This document shows, piece after piece, positions 24,051 to 33,113 of a stretch of DNA of 64,000 bases. The position numbers were made by a program, and so were the translations under genes. Every line of letters starts with the position of its first letter. Positions within the stretch are counted from its first letter, which is position 1. Source of the DNA: Actinoalloteichus_B caeruleus (lineage in GTDB: Bacteria; Actinomycetota; Actinomycetes; Mycobacteriales; Pseudonocardiaceae); NCBI RefSeq assembly GCF_000718005.1, contig NZ_JODV01000007.1; one strand, written 5' to 3'. The notes beneath the pieces are model-generated. The model did no database searches and was not told the DNA's origin. It was given only the letters and a program-made list of their open reading frames with translations.

Positions 24051-25130
24051 TCATTCCACCACGACCGTCCCCACCGGCAGCGCCGGATCCGCCCCGAAAC
24101 CCGGGGCTGACGGCGGCGCCCCGGCGGCGACCAGGTGCGCTCCGAGCGCCGCGATCATCGCCCCGTTGTCCGTGCACAGCCGAGGTGGGGGCACCCGGAG
24201 CCGGATGCCGGCGCGCGCGCACCGCTCGGCGGCCAACTCGCCGAGCCGGGAGTTGGCGGCGACCCCACCCGAGACCACCAAGGTGTCCACGCCCAGCTCC
24301 GCCGCGGCGCGAACGGCCTTGGCCGTGAGCACGTCGGCGACGGCCTCCTGGAAGGACGCGGCGACCGACGCCACGTCGACCGGCTCGCCGGCGGCCCGCT
24401 GCCCCTCCACCCACCGGGCCACCGCCGTCTTGAGCCCCGAGAAGGAGAAGTCGTGCCGGCTGTCCCTCGGCCCGGTCAACCCGCGGGGGAAGGCGATCGA
24501 GTCCCGCGCGGCCGCACCGGCCGCCCTGGCCAACCGGTCGATGGGTGGGCCGCCCGGGTAGGGGAGGTCGAGCAACCTGGCGACCTTGTCGTACGCCTCG
24601 CCGGCGGCGTCGTCGATGGTGGAACCGATCTCGCGGACCGAACTCGCCACGTCCTCCACGAGCAGGAGCTGGGTGTGCCCACCGGAGACCAGCAGCGCCA
24701 GGCACGGCTTGGGCAGCGGGCCGTGCTCCAGGGCGTCCACCGCCACGTGACCGGCCAGGTGGTTCACCCCGTAGAGCGGCTTGTCCGCCGCGGCCGCGTA
24801 GGCCTTGGCCGCCGCCACCCCGACCATCAACGCCCCGGCGAGCCCCGGGCCCGCGGTGACGGCGATCGCGTCCACGTCGCGGAGCCGGCAGCCCGCGTCG
24901 ACCAGCGCGCGCCGCACCGTGGGGGTCAGCGCCTCCAGGTGGGCCCTGCTCGCGATCTCCGGCACCACACCGCCGAACCTCGCGTGCTGTTCGACGCTGG
25001 ACGCGACCACGTCGGCCACCAACCGGACCCGCCCGTCGCCGAACACCTCGACGAGGCCGGCTCCGGTCTCGTCGCAGGAGGTCTCGATCCCGAGCACGAG
25101 GGCGGAGGCCTCCGCACTGGCTCCGGTCAC
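24051..25130 (-). CDS. tsaD: tRNA N6-adenosine threonylcarbamoyltransferase TsaD
   Basis: 359 residues. Transfers threonylcarbamoyl to A37 of ANN-decoding tRNAs, in complex with TsaB and TsaE. Landmarks: GIETSCDETG (14-23), metal-binding His124 and His128 in NHLAGH, LVSGGHTQLLLVE, SFSGLKTAV, and VVSGGVAANSRL with CTDNGAMIA. GTG 25130 overlaps the rimI stop by four bases (GTGA), so it is translationally coupled; the frame further upstream is a shadow of rimI. The order tsaB-rimI-tsaD is as in mycobacteria. Confidence 0.96.
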   Translation of the reverse strand: MTGASAEASALVLGIETSCDETGAGLVEVFGDGRVRLVADVVASSVEQHARFGGVVPEIASRAHLEALTPTVRRALVDAGCRLRDVDAIAVTAGPGLAGALMVGVAAAKAYAAAADKPLYGVNHLAGHVAVDALEHGPLPKPCLALLVSGGHTQLLLVEDVASSVREIGSTIDDAAGEAYDKVARLLDLPYPGGPPIDRLARAAGAAARDSIAFPRGLTGPRDSRHDFSFSGLKTAVARWVEGQRAAGEPVDVASVAASFQEAVADVLTAKAVRAAAELGVDTLVVSGGVAANSRLGELAAERCARAGIRLRVPPPRLCTDNGAMIAALGAHLVAAGAPPSAPGFGADPALPVGTVVVE

Positions 25131-25702
25131 CGTGGTTCCCCTTCGTCTCGCTCTGGTCCGCCGGTCGGCGCCGCCACCTCGGCGGGTCCCCGCCGCATCG
25201 TGTAGGCGTCCGCTCCCGACGGCTGGTAGTAGCGCCGGCGCAGACCGACCCGCACGAAGCCGTGCCGTTCGTACAGCCGGATCGCCGAGTCGTTGTCGGT
25301 GCGCACCTCCAGGAAGGTGGGCGCGCGCAGGCTGTCGGCGTGGGCCAGCAGGGACCGCAGCAGCGCGGTTCCCACACCCCTCCCCTGCCAGGCGGGGTCG
25401 ACGGCGATGGTGTGCACCTCCGCCTCGAGGTCGGGGGAGCGCCCCAGCACCGCGAGCCCGCCGTAACCGACCAGCGGCCCCTCGGTGTCCACCGGCCGCC
25501 AGGGACCGGCGGCCCGACCCGCCTCCCCCGCGTCGGCCGGTTCCTGCGGCGCAGCGTACGCGCCGACGTACCGGTGGCCGGCGGCCATCTCGGCCAGGAA
25601 CGCCCGCTCGCTCCAGGGGTCGTCCCCCGGGAACAACTCCCGCTCGAGCTCGGCGCACCGGCCGGCGTCGATCCGGCGAAGCCGCCTGATCGCCACCGTC
25701 AT
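25127..25702 (-). CDS. rimI: Ribosomal-protein alanine N-acetyltransferase RimI-like (GNAT)
   Basis: 191-residue GNAT. Acetyl-CoA motif A HTIAVDPAWQGRGVGTALL (QGRGVG), then FLEVRTDNDSAIRLYERHGF typical of RimI. An N-terminal LFPGDDPWSERAF matches the RimI start. A ~20-residue Ala/Gly/Glu-rich insertion follows AYAAPQEP. Acetylates protein N-termini, classically S18. ATG 25702 overlaps the tsaB stop (ATGA), so the tsaB-rimI-tsaD genes are one coupled operon. Confidence 0.92.
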   Translation of the reverse strand: MTVAIRRLRRIDAGRCAELERELFPGDDPWSERAFLAEMAAGHRYVGAYAAPQEPADAGEAGRAAGPWRPVDTEGPLVGYGGLAVLGRSPDLEAEVHTIAVDPAWQGRGVGTALLRSLLAHADSLRAPTFLEVRTDNDSAIRLYERHGFVRVGLRRRYYQPSGADAYTMRRGPAEVAAPTGGPERDEGEPR

Positions 25703-26421
25703 GGCGTGCTCACCCGCTTCGGGGACCGTGGTTCGGCCGCGTCCGGCTGCCGGAGGTAGCGAGGGACGAGCGGGGCGGGCGGCCGCCCGGCGCGCAACTC
25801 CGCCGAGGCGGCGGCGACCAGCCCGTCGGGCGTGGGGAACGCCGTGCCGAGCAGGGGGAGGCCGAGCTGGTCCGCGAGTTCCGCCATGCCCTCGCCCCGG
25901 GCGTCCCCCGGAGGTCTGAGGTTCCCGACGAGGTGCGTCGGACGGGTCGCCGAGGGCATGGCCGCGAGCTGTTCTCGCAGCTCGTCGGGCCGGGCGACAC
26001 CGGGCCCCTCGACGCGGGCGCCGTCCGAGGTGTGCGCGCTCCAGTACACCTCCCGCCGTCGGGCATCGGAGACCACCAGGAACGGGCCAGGGCTCACCAC
26101 GGCGGCCGCGACGCCGTCCAACGTGCCCACCGGGTGGACCGGCCTGCCGAGCGCGTGTCCCAGGGCCGCCGCGGTGACCATGCCGACCCTCAGCCCGGTG
26201 AAGGGCCCCGGGCCGACGCCGCAGACGAGGGCGTCCACCTCCCCGAACTCCACGCCCGCCGCCGTGGCGGCCGCGCGGAGTCTCGGGGTCAGCAACTCGG
26301 CGTGGGACCGGGCGGCGAAGACCGGCTCGCCGGCGAGCACGCGGGGCGGCCCGGCGTCCTCGAGTTCGACGACGCCGGAGACGATGGCCGGAGTGGCGGT
26401 GTCGATGGCCAGTAGCAGCAC
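25699..26421 (-). CDS. tsaB: TsaB, threonylcarbamoyl-tRNA synthesis partner
   Basis: 240 residues of the ASKHA fold lacking the metal site of TsaD. Starts LLLAIDTATPAIVSGVV, with CGVGPGPFTGLRVGMVTA and LVVSDARRREVYWS characteristic of TsaB. Dimerises with TsaD. GTG 26421 is chosen because the protein begins right at the first strand; the open frame further upstream has no TsaB features. First gene of the tsaB-rimI-tsaD operon. tsaE is about 7 kb away rather than adjacent. Confidence 0.94.
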   Translation of the reverse strand: MLLLAIDTATPAIVSGVVELEDAGPPRVLAGEPVFAARSHAELLTPRLRAAATAAGVEFGEVDALVCGVGPGPFTGLRVGMVTAAALGHALGRPVHPVGTLDGVAAAVVSPGPFLVVSDARRREVYWSAHTSDGARVEGPGVARPDELREQLAAMPSATRPTHLVGNLRPPGDARGEGMAELADQLGLPLLGTAFPTPDGLVAAASAELRAGRPPAPLVPRYLRQPDAAEPRSPKRVSTP

Positions 26422-26452
26422 GTCCCCGAGCCTACGAGCCGCCGAACGGGCG

Positions 26453-26495
26453 CGGCCGCCCCGCCCCGCCCACCGAACCTGGGCGGCGGGGCCGC
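26453..26495 (-). terminator. Candidate terminator downstream of the DUF1023 hydrolase
   Basis: GC-rich imperfect inverted repeat (GCCGCCCCGCCCCGCCCA / TGGGCGGCGGGGCCGC with a bulge; loop near CCGAACC). It lies between the hydrolase stop at 26571 and the tsaB start. Confidence 0.4.
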
Positions 26496-26570
26496 CCCCT
26501 CGCCGGCACCCCGTGCCGCTGGCTCCACCGACCCCACCCGCCACTCGGCCCCGTCGTGACGCCCCCGGGG

Positions 26571-27752
26571 TCAGGGCGCGTCGGACGTGGTCCGCCCTGG
26601 CACCCCGACGCCGTGCGCCACGGTGATCTCCGCGAGCCGCCCCAGGGATTCGGTGCCGGGGACGAAGTAGCCGTCGTGGCCGCTGGCGGTCCCCGTCGGG
26701 ATGAGGCGGGCACCGAAGGACGGCTCGGTGGGGTCGGTGCCGTGACCGAGCCCTCCGAGGGAGAGGCCCGCCACCCAGCCGATCCAGTCGTCGTCCGCGC
26801 GCGCGGCCCAGACCTGGTTCGCCCCGGACAGCTCGGCGGCGGTCTCGGCGCGGAGACCGGGCGACCCGACCGCCACCAACGAGCCGACGTCGAGGTCGCC
26901 GCGCCGCGCGGCCAGCGAGCACACCACGCTTCCGTAGCTGTGGCAGACGAGGTGCGCGGTCGGCGGGGTGCCCGCGTCACGCCCCAGGGTGGCGAGGCCG
27001 GCGAGCAACCGCTCCAGGCGGACCGCGCCCGCCTCGGCGAGCGTGGCGGTGGCCGCGTCGAGCCCCAGTCCGCGCGGGCTGACGTAGCCGCTCCACGCGA
27101 TGACGGCCGTCCTGGCCTCCGGGTGCCGGGCGCGCTGCTCGGTGAACAGCGCCTCGCCCGCGCGGGCGGCGGACCGCGTCGGGGCCATCGGCTGGTCGAA
27201 GCCGTCGAGGTCGCTGTCGTTGCCGGGAACGAGCACCGTGACCGAGTCCGCGTCCTCCACATCACCGAACACCTCGGCGACCAAGCCCCGCCCTCGGGGG
27301 TCGAAGACGAGGAACCGCCGGTCGCCGGCCAGCAGGTCGCGGTAGACCTCGGCGCGGTCGGCCGCCTCGCGTCGCCGCTCCCCGATCAGCTCGCCGTCGG
27401 AGGCCCGGGCCTCGACCTCGGAGAGGGCCTGCCGCAGCGCCCGTTCGTTGGCGTCCAGGCGCACGTCGACGGGCACGCCGTCGAGGTTGCCGACCACACC
27501 GGGGTGCTCACGCGCCAACCGATCGGTCTCGTCGCCGTCGAGGCGCGCGAAGAACTCCGACACCTCGGAGGGGGTGCCCGCACCCGGCGCTGGTGTCCTG
27601 TCGCCGGCCTCGGTGCGCTCGGCCGCCCACTCCACGGTCCCCGGCGGGGGAGCCACCAGGTCCCCGGCAGGGGTGGCGTCGAGCGCGGAGCTCGACCCCA
27701 CCGCGGCGGCGGCCACCACCACCGTGCCGAACAACGAACGCAGCCGCCCCAT
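26571..27752 (-). CDS. Secreted DUF1023 alpha/beta hydrolase
   Basis: 393 residues. N-terminal signal peptide (GRLRSLFGTVVVAAAAVGSS, cleavage near residue 24-30), helical region (EFFARLDGDETDRLAREHPG) and a hydrolase domain from about 160. LVCHSYGSVVCS carries the nucleophile Ser in a CHSYGS version of GxSxG; DDDWIGW and ASGHDGYF supply likely Asp and His. The family is found mostly in actinobacteria, often near ESX loci, with esterase or lipase activity presumed. ATG 27752 has GGGAG at 8 nt. Neighbours: a two-component operon upstream, the tsaB operon downstream. Part of the accessory block between tsaB and tsaE. Confidence 0.82.
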   Translation of the reverse strand: MGRLRSLFGTVVVAAAAVGSSSALDATPAGDLVAPPPGTVEWAAERTEAGDRTPAPGAGTPSEVSEFFARLDGDETDRLAREHPGVVGNLDGVPVDVRLDANERALRQALSEVEARASDGELIGERRREAADRAEVYRDLLAGDRRFLVFDPRGRGLVAEVFGDVEDADSVTVLVPGNDSDLDGFDQPMAPTRSAARAGEALFTEQRARHPEARTAVIAWSGYVSPRGLGLDAATATLAEAGAVRLERLLAGLATLGRDAGTPPTAHLVCHSYGSVVCSLAARRGDLDVGSLVAVGSPGLRAETAAELSGANQVWAARADDDWIGWVAGLSLGGLGHGTDPTEPSFGARLIPTGTASGHDGYFVPGTESLGRLAEITVAHGVGVPGRTTSDAP

Positions 27753-28088
27753 CACCAGTTCTCCCGCCGCCGAAGCCGTTCTCGATCTGACGGGGGGAGT
27801 GTGCGAACGAGGTGGGTGCGCGGTCGTCACTCCGGAGTCGCCACCTCCGCGTCACACCGGGGAGGGGGATCGCGTCCTCGAGTGCCCCCTGGGGACGAGG
27901 TCGGGTGGGTCCCGTCCGCGACGGGAGTGCCCTCGGGCCGGGGCGGCGGGCGCGCCCACGTACCGACTGCTGGTACCCGACCGGGCCGGCGGAGCACGGC
28001 CGCCACACCGAGGAACGACCGGGAGTCGAGGCGCACCGCGCACGGGGGACCGCTGGCCGTGCGGCGGGCCGGGACCGTCGACCCCGGG
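27753..28088. other. 336-bp intergenic region, nothing recognised
   Basis: Between the hydrolase start and the response-regulator stop, both minus strand. Only frames without family features, no clear promoter. GC-rich. Confidence 0.45.
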
Positions 28089-28772
28089 CTAGTCGTGCCC
28101 TCCGGCCGTCACCAGGCCGCTCTCGTAGGCGAAGACCACGGCCTGCGCCCGGTCCCGCAGGTCGAGTTTGGCGAGGACACGGCCGAAGTGGCTCTTCACG
28201 GTCTGCTCCGCCACGACCAGGTGCGCCGCGATCTCCTGGTTGGACAGCCCCCGCGCGACCAGTCGCAGCACCTCCGTCTCCCGTTCGGTCAGCGCGGCGA
28301 GCCTGCTCGACGCCCGGGAGACGACGGGACGCCGGCGGGCGAACTCGGCGATCAGTCGGCGGGTGACCGTGGGGGCCAACAACGCGTCTCCCCCGGCGAC
28401 GACCCGGACGGCGGCGATCAGGTCACTGGCCGGAGCGTCCTTGAGGATGAAACCGCTGGCTCCAGCCCGGAGGGCGTCGTACACGTAGTCGTCGACGTCG
28501 AAGGTGGTCAGCATCAGCACCCGGGGCTGGTGCCCGGCCCGGGCGACCCGAACCGGGTCCAGCATGGTGCGAGCGGCCGCCAGGCCGTCCATCACGGGCA
28601 TCCGGACGTCCATCAGCACCAGGTCCGGGCGAAGCCTGCCGACGAGTGCCACCGCCTCCGCGCCGTCGGAGGCCTCCCCCACCACCTCGACGTCGGGTTG
28701 GGCCGCCAGCAACGCGGCGAAACCGGCCCGCACCATGGCCTGGTCGTCGACGATCACGAGTCGCGTGGTCAT
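28089..28772 (-). CDS. NarL/LuxR-family response regulator
   Basis: 227 residues. Receiver (1-120): VIVDDQAMVRAGFAALL, phospho-Asp in LVLMDVRMPVMDGL, Thr in MLTTFDVDD, Lys in FILKDAPASD. LuxR domain: LTERETEVLRLVARGLSNQE, VAEQTVKSHFGRVLAKL. All phosphorylation residues are intact, in contrast to the BldM-like protein. ATG 28772 overlaps the kinase stop (ATGA), so the pair is translationally coupled. Target genes unknown; the divergent hydrolase downstream is a possible one. Confidence 0.94.
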   Translation of the reverse strand: MTTRLVIVDDQAMVRAGFAALLAAQPDVEVVGEASDGAEAVALVGRLRPDLVLMDVRMPVMDGLAAARTMLDPVRVARAGHQPRVLMLTTFDVDDYVYDALRAGASGFILKDAPASDLIAAVRVVAGGDALLAPTVTRRLIAEFARRRPVVSRASSRLAALTERETEVLRLVARGLSNQEIAAHLVVAEQTVKSHFGRVLAKLDLRDRAQAVVFAYESGLVTAGGHD

Positions 28773-30040
28773 CCGCGTTCGTCTCCTCCGTCCGGGACGC
28801 TTCCTCCCACGGGCAGGCGGGCCACCACCCGGAACCCGCCGCCGGGCAGCGGTCCGGCCTCCAGGTCGCCTCCCAGCGCGTCCACCCGTTGCCGCATGCC
28901 CGTCATACCGTGCCCGGTACCGACCCGCTCCAGGGGCGGGCGCCCCGAAGCGCGCGGTGCCTCGTTCGTCACCTCCACGGCCACCCGACCGGACGCGTAC
29001 GCCAGGTCCACCGTCGTCGCCGCTCCTGGCGCGTGCCGCACCACGTTGCTCAGCGCCTCCTGCACGATCCGGTAGCAGGCCAACTGCACCGTCCCGGGCA
29101 GCTCTCGGACCACCTCGTCGGGAAGCGGCCGCAGGGTGACCGGGACACCGCTGCCCCTGGTGAGGTCCGCCAGTTCGGGGAGGGAGTCCAGCGCGGGTTG
29201 CGGGGCACGTGCGGACGACCCCGAGTCGGAACGGAGCACTCCGAGGAGCTGGCGCATCTCGGCGAGCGACCGGCGTGCCGAGGCGGCGATGGAGGCGAAC
29301 TCCTCGGTGGCCGCGTCGGGGAGGTCCGCGATCCGGTAGGGAGCGGTTTCCGCCTGCACCGTCACCACCGACATGTGGTGCGCCACCACGTCGTGCATCT
29401 CCCTGGCGATCCGCGCTCGCTCCTCCAGCACGGTGCGGCGGGCCCGTTCCTCCTCGGCCAGCCGCTGGTGCTCCCGCAGTCGTCGGCGGAGGTCACGGCG
29501 CAACGACCAGACGACGCCGACCACCAACAGCACCACGAAGATGACCACCAGCGGAACGAGCGCATCGGGTTGGCGTTCGTCGGGAACGAGCCACGAGATC
29601 GCCGCGACGGCGAGCGGCTCCGCCAGCGCGGCGAGGAGCAGCGTCCACCACCGGCAACAGCCCACGAGCACCAGCAGGACCCCGAGGTGGGCTATCAGAC
29701 CGGCCGCCGGCCACGGCCACGGTTCGCCGCCCGGTGTGGAGACCAGGGCGATCGCCGTTCCGGCCGCCAGGGAGATCGCCCAGGCCGCGACCGGCTGGAC
29801 CAGGCTCAGCACCAGGGGAAGGGTCTGGAAGGTCTGGAGCGCGACGGCGAGACCGCCGCCGACGGCGTAGTTCTCGGCGAGCTGGATGGCCCCGCTGGGC
29901 AGGGTGATCAGGAGGAGGACCAGCAGGGCGAGCCCGACCGTCGCCAGCCGCCAGCCGTGCAGCAGGGCGACCGGGCTGTTCCGGTGCACGGGGAAGCGGA
30001 GGTGCGGCGGCTGGCGGTCCGGGGCGGGCGGGGGTGGCAC
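28769..30040 (-). CDS. HisKA_3 sensor histidine kinase
   Basis: 423 residues with five or six membrane helices in the first ~200 residues (for example ATVGLALLVLLLITL and LVPLVVIFVVLLVVGVVWSL), a basic coiled-coil (RRDLRRRLREHQRLAEEER), the phosphorylated His in ARIAREMHDVVAHHMSVVTV, and an ATPase domain (YRIVQEALSNVVRHAP, GHGMTGMRQRVDALGG). DesK-like architecture with intramembrane sensing. GTG 30040 start. Operonic with the LuxR-type regulator. Confidence 0.93.
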   Translation of the reverse strand: MPPPPAPDRQPPHLRFPVHRNSPVALLHGWRLATVGLALLVLLLITLPSGAIQLAENYAVGGGLAVALQTFQTLPLVLSLVQPVAAWAISLAAGTAIALVSTPGGEPWPWPAAGLIAHLGVLLVLVGCCRWWTLLLAALAEPLAVAAISWLVPDERQPDALVPLVVIFVVLLVVGVVWSLRRDLRRRLREHQRLAEEERARRTVLEERARIAREMHDVVAHHMSVVTVQAETAPYRIADLPDAATEEFASIAASARRSLAEMRQLLGVLRSDSGSSARAPQPALDSLPELADLTRGSGVPVTLRPLPDEVVRELPGTVQLACYRIVQEALSNVVRHAPGAATTVDLAYASGRVAVEVTNEAPRASGRPPLERVGTGHGMTGMRQRVDALGGDLEAGPLPGGGFRVVARLPVGGSVPDGGDERG

Positions 30041-30460
30041 CCGGCCACGCTATGCCGGGCGCCGCCCGGGGCGCATCACCTCGGGGTCCGAGTCGCCCCT
30101 CACCCCCTGGTACGACCTCCGGCCCGGCGGCGGCTGGTCGCGGGGGCGGTCGCCGGGACGTGCGGGGGCTTCGGCCCACGCCGGCTCGTCGCCCGGCTCG
30201 CGTCCGTGCGCCGCGTGGCGCGGGTGACCGGCGGGCGGTCCGCGACCCGGCCGAGGACAGGGCCGCACCCCCGCGTCTCGACGACGGCCGCCTCGCCGGC
30301 GCCCGGTCGACTCCGGCCCGCTCCCTCCGCCGAGGTCACCACCGCCCCCGGCCGGGCGGTGTCCCTCCTCGCTCGACGGCGGGTTCCCGCCACCCCAGCC
30401 CGGTCGAGCACGGCGCACACGATCACAGGCGGGCGGGCCGGGAGCGGGCTGGCCGTCCCG
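30041..30460. other. 420-bp intergenic region, nothing recognised
   Basis: Between the kinase start and the amidohydrolase stop. Frames on both strands are Arg/Pro/Gly-rich shadows without start sites or motifs. Should contain the kinase promoter. Confidence 0.45.
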
Positions 30461-31966
30461 TCACCCGTGGCTCGCCGCCTCCCACTCCTGGTCACCGATC
30501 TCGGCGCGCAGGTGCTCCAGGGACGCCTCGACCTCGCGCCGGGCGCCCGCGACGTCCACGCCCACCAGCTCGCCCCGGTGCTTGACCACCCGGCCGTTGA
30601 CCACCACGGTGTCCACGTCGGCACGCCCGGCCTGGAAAACGAGGTGCCCGACGGGGTTGCTGAGCGGGCTCATGACGGTGGTGTCGGTCCGCAGCAGCAC
30701 GAGGTCGGCCAGCTTGCCCGGGGTGATCGAGCCGATCTCGGCCTCCATCCCGAGCGCCCGGGCACCCCCCATCGTCGCCCACTCCAGCACCTCGGCGGAA
30801 CGCAGGGCGTTCGACTGGAGCACCTCGCCGCGCTCGTGGGCGCGGAGGTGCGCCAGGCCGCGGTCCGCGTTGAGGGTGGCGCGCATGGCGGAGAACATGT
30901 CCCCGCTCCACCAGACCACCGTGTCCATCGACAGGGACATCCGGACACCGAACTCCCGGGCGCGGTGGCTCGGCGGGTAGCCCTGCCCCGCGTTCAGCTC
31001 GCTCTCGGCCGCGATGCTCAGGAAGGCTCCGGCGTCGGCGAGCCGCCGATACCCGTCCTCGCCGTAGGCGCCACCGTGCACGAGGGTGATGTCCGGGGAG
31101 AGGAAGCCGTTGTCGGCGAGGAAGGTGATGGTCTCGTCGGCCGCGTAACCGACGATCCCGCCGTGCGAGGTCCACTGGAGGCCCCGGTCCCTGGCGAAGC
31201 GCAGGGCGGGGAGCAGTTCCTCGTCCGGGGGCACGATGTCGTAGGCGATCTGCGGGGTGACCAACTGGTCCCTGCTGGGGAACCTGCTGTCGAGCAGGCG
31301 GTCGACCTCGCCGCCGTGGATCCAGCCCGCCGAGTCGGCGAAGGCGTTGCCGATGCCGAACCTGGCGCGGGCGGGCACGGCGAGCAGTCCGTCCACGGCG
31401 GCGTCGGCGTGCTCGGGGGTCCGCAGGTTGTGGGACCAGTCCAGGACGGTCGTCACCCCCGCGTCGAGTGCCTCGACCATGCCCATCCGGTTGCCAGCCG
31501 CGAGGTCCTCCGGCCGGTAGGCGAGCCCCCAGCGGCCGAACATCCGCTCCATGTACTCGGCGAGGGTCCACTCCACCCCCACCCCCCGCAACGCCGTCTG
31601 CCACACGTGCCGGTGGGTGTCGACGAACCCCGGGGTGAGCAGCCCGCCGCCGGTCTCGACGACGGCGGTGCCCGGTGGCGTGGGCAGCGCGTGGCCCACC
31701 GCCTCGATCCTCGTCCCCACGACCAGCACGTCCGCGTCGGCCAGCACACCGAGTTCGTCGTCCATCGTGACCACGGTGGCGCCGCGGAGGACGATCGGGC
31801 GGCCCGGGCGGAACCGTTCGGCCGCCGGAGGTTCGACGGCGTGCGCGGTGGCGGCCCCGCCCACCACGGCCGCGCCCGTCGCCACGCCCGCCGCGGCGGC
31901 CGCGCCTCCGAGCAGCGACCTCCTGCTGACCTGGTTCGAGCGCCGGCCATCCCGCTGGTCCCGCAT
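30461..31966 (-). CDS. Tat-exported amidohydrolase (TRZ/ATZ-type)
   Basis: 501 residues. Twin-arginine signal: SRRSLLGGAAAAAGV, cleavage after AHA at about residue 43. The barrel metal motif is VDTHRHVWQT (HxH), followed by IVPPDEELLPALRF, SHGGIVGYAADE, VHGGAYGEDG with His, and SMDTVVWWSGDMF (Asp ligand). The C-terminal beta region (GSITPGKLADLVLLRTDTT, VVVNGRVVKHRGELVGVD) is typical of the cytosine-deaminase-like family. It probably deaminates or hydrolyses a heterocyclic substrate outside the cytoplasm, which is unusual. ATG 31966 has AGGAGAGG upstream; the open frame continues to 32008. Divergent from marR across a palindrome. Confidence 0.88.
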   Translation of the reverse strand: MRDQRDGRRSNQVSRRSLLGGAAAAAGVATGAAVVGGAATAHAVEPPAAERFRPGRPIVLRGATVVTMDDELGVLADADVLVVGTRIEAVGHALPTPPGTAVVETGGGLLTPGFVDTHRHVWQTALRGVGVEWTLAEYMERMFGRWGLAYRPEDLAAGNRMGMVEALDAGVTTVLDWSHNLRTPEHADAAVDGLLAVPARARFGIGNAFADSAGWIHGGEVDRLLDSRFPSRDQLVTPQIAYDIVPPDEELLPALRFARDRGLQWTSHGGIVGYAADETITFLADNGFLSPDITLVHGGAYGEDGYRRLADAGAFLSIAAESELNAGQGYPPSHRAREFGVRMSLSMDTVVWWSGDMFSAMRATLNADRGLAHLRAHERGEVLQSNALRSAEVLEWATMGGARALGMEAEIGSITPGKLADLVLLRTDTTVMSPLSNPVGHLVFQAGRADVDTVVVNGRVVKHRGELVGVDVAGARREVEASLEHLRAEIGDQEWEAASHG

Positions 31967-32045
31967 GCGTCCGCCTCTCCTCGTCCTGGTGCGCGGCCGC
32001 GCGCCCACGCGGCCGGCGGTGGCTCGTGGTGGTGATCGTGATCCG

Positions 32046-32075
32046 AACCTAGGAGCCGCCGAGATGACATGTCAA
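32046..32075 (-). promoter_or_regulatory. Amidohydrolase promoter
   Basis: Minus strand -35 TTGACA (32075-32070), 18-bp spacer, -10 TAGGTT (32051-32046). The -35 overlaps the TGACATGTCA palindrome. Confidence 0.6.
32065..32074. promoter_or_regulatory. TGACATGTCA palindrome, candidate MarR operator
   Basis: Perfect 10-bp palindrome in the marR/amidohydrolase intergenic region. It covers the -35 of the amidohydrolase promoter and lies about 30 bp upstream of the marR start, which suits repression of both genes by MarR. Confidence 0.55.
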
Positions 32076-32095
32076 CTGACCTCGACGCCGCTGCC

Positions 32096-32101
32096 TAGGA
32101 T
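32096..32101 (+). promoter_or_regulatory. -10 element for a likely leaderless marR transcript
   Basis: TAGGAT ends 6 bases before the ATG at 32108, so transcription would start at or next to the start codon. No Shine-Dalgarno is visible. The -35 is weak. Confidence 0.4.
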
Positions 32102-32107
32102 GCGGTG

Positions 32108-32608
32108 ATGTCGAACGAGGAGTGGTTGGACGAGCGGGAGCAACGGGCCTGGCGGGGCTTCTACACGATGCAGCGACACCTCCGCCGCCGGCTCAACCAG
32201 CGCCTCCAGCGGCATTCCGGCCTCTCCGAGGCCGACTACGCCGTGCTGGTGGCCCTGTCCGAGGCGCCGGGAGGTCGGCTGCGGGCCTTCCAGCTCGCGA
32301 CGGTCACCCAGTGGGAGAAGAGCCGGTTGCACCACCAGCTCGGGCGGATGGTGGACCGGGGCCTGGTCGTGCGAGAGCCCTGCCCCGAACACCCCAGGGG
32401 CTCCGTGGTCGCTCTCAGCGAGGCCGGCAGGGACGCCATCGTGTCGGCGGCGCCGCTGCACGTGGCCGACGTGCGACGGCACTTCGTCGACCTGCTGACT
32501 CCCGCGCAGCTCGACGCCGTGGCCGAGATCTCCGAAACCGTCCTCGCCGTGCTGGACGGGGCGCCCGACGAGGGCGCCGACCCCCTGCCCGCCACCGAGC
32601 GGGGGTGA
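32108..32608 (+). CDS. MarR-family transcriptional regulator
   Basis: 166 residues. Winged-helix domain: SGLSEADYAVLVALSEAPGG, LATVTQWEKSRLHHQLGRMV (recognition helix), and wing PEHPRGSVVALSEAG. Flanking helices form the dimer interface. It probably represses itself and the divergent amidohydrolase through the palindrome between them and releases on ligand binding. ATG 32108; GTG 32105 adds one residue. Confidence 0.9.
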   Translation: MSNEEWLDEREQRAWRGFYTMQRHLRRRLNQRLQRHSGLSEADYAVLVALSEAPGGRLRAFQLATVTQWEKSRLHHQLGRMVDRGLVVREPCPEHPRGSVVALSEAGRDAIVSAAPLHVADVRRHFVDLLTPAQLDAVAEISETVLAVLDGAPDEGADPLPATERG

Positions 32609-33113
32609 GGCCGAGGTCCGGGCCGCCCCGCGAGCGGAACGCCGGACGGCCGGCTCGGCGGTCCCGCCGCCCGCGCCCCCGGGACCCGCGCCCAGTGCTC
32701 CGGTCGATCGTGGGCGTGGGTGCTCGACGGCGGCGCACCCGCCCCTGGGTGACTCCTGCGACCGGTCGTCAGCCCGCACCGGAGGCAGATGCGCCCATCG
32801 CACCGCCCCTGCGCACGCGGAGGTCGATTCCGGCGGTCAGAACGCCGTCCCCGAGCCCCCGGCACCGCCGCCCGAGTTGGACGTCCTCGGCGCGTGCCAC
32901 CGGCCAGCCCCCGCCGGCCCGGCGTGTCGCACGCACCCCACCCGGACCTCGACGGCCCGGGGCGCCCCCACGGCCCGGGCTTCACGACGACCCCGAGGAC
33001 GCCAGGGCAGCCCGAGACGACAACCGCCGGCAGGGCGGAGCCGCGGCGTCAACCGGGGCGCGTCCACCCCGGCCGCCCATCCGACCGCGCCCCGGGACAC
33101 GGGGTACCGGGAG
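32609..33113. other. 505-bp convergent intergenic region, nothing recognised
   Basis: Between the ends of marR and tsaE. Very GC-rich; frames on both strands lack motifs. No clean hairpin could be picked out by eye. Confidence 0.45.

Noticed and set aside
28646..32035. An 1129-codon plus-strand frame spanning several minus-strand genes
   Set aside because: It crosses the kinase, an intergenic region and the amidohydrolase, all with clear motifs on the other strand.
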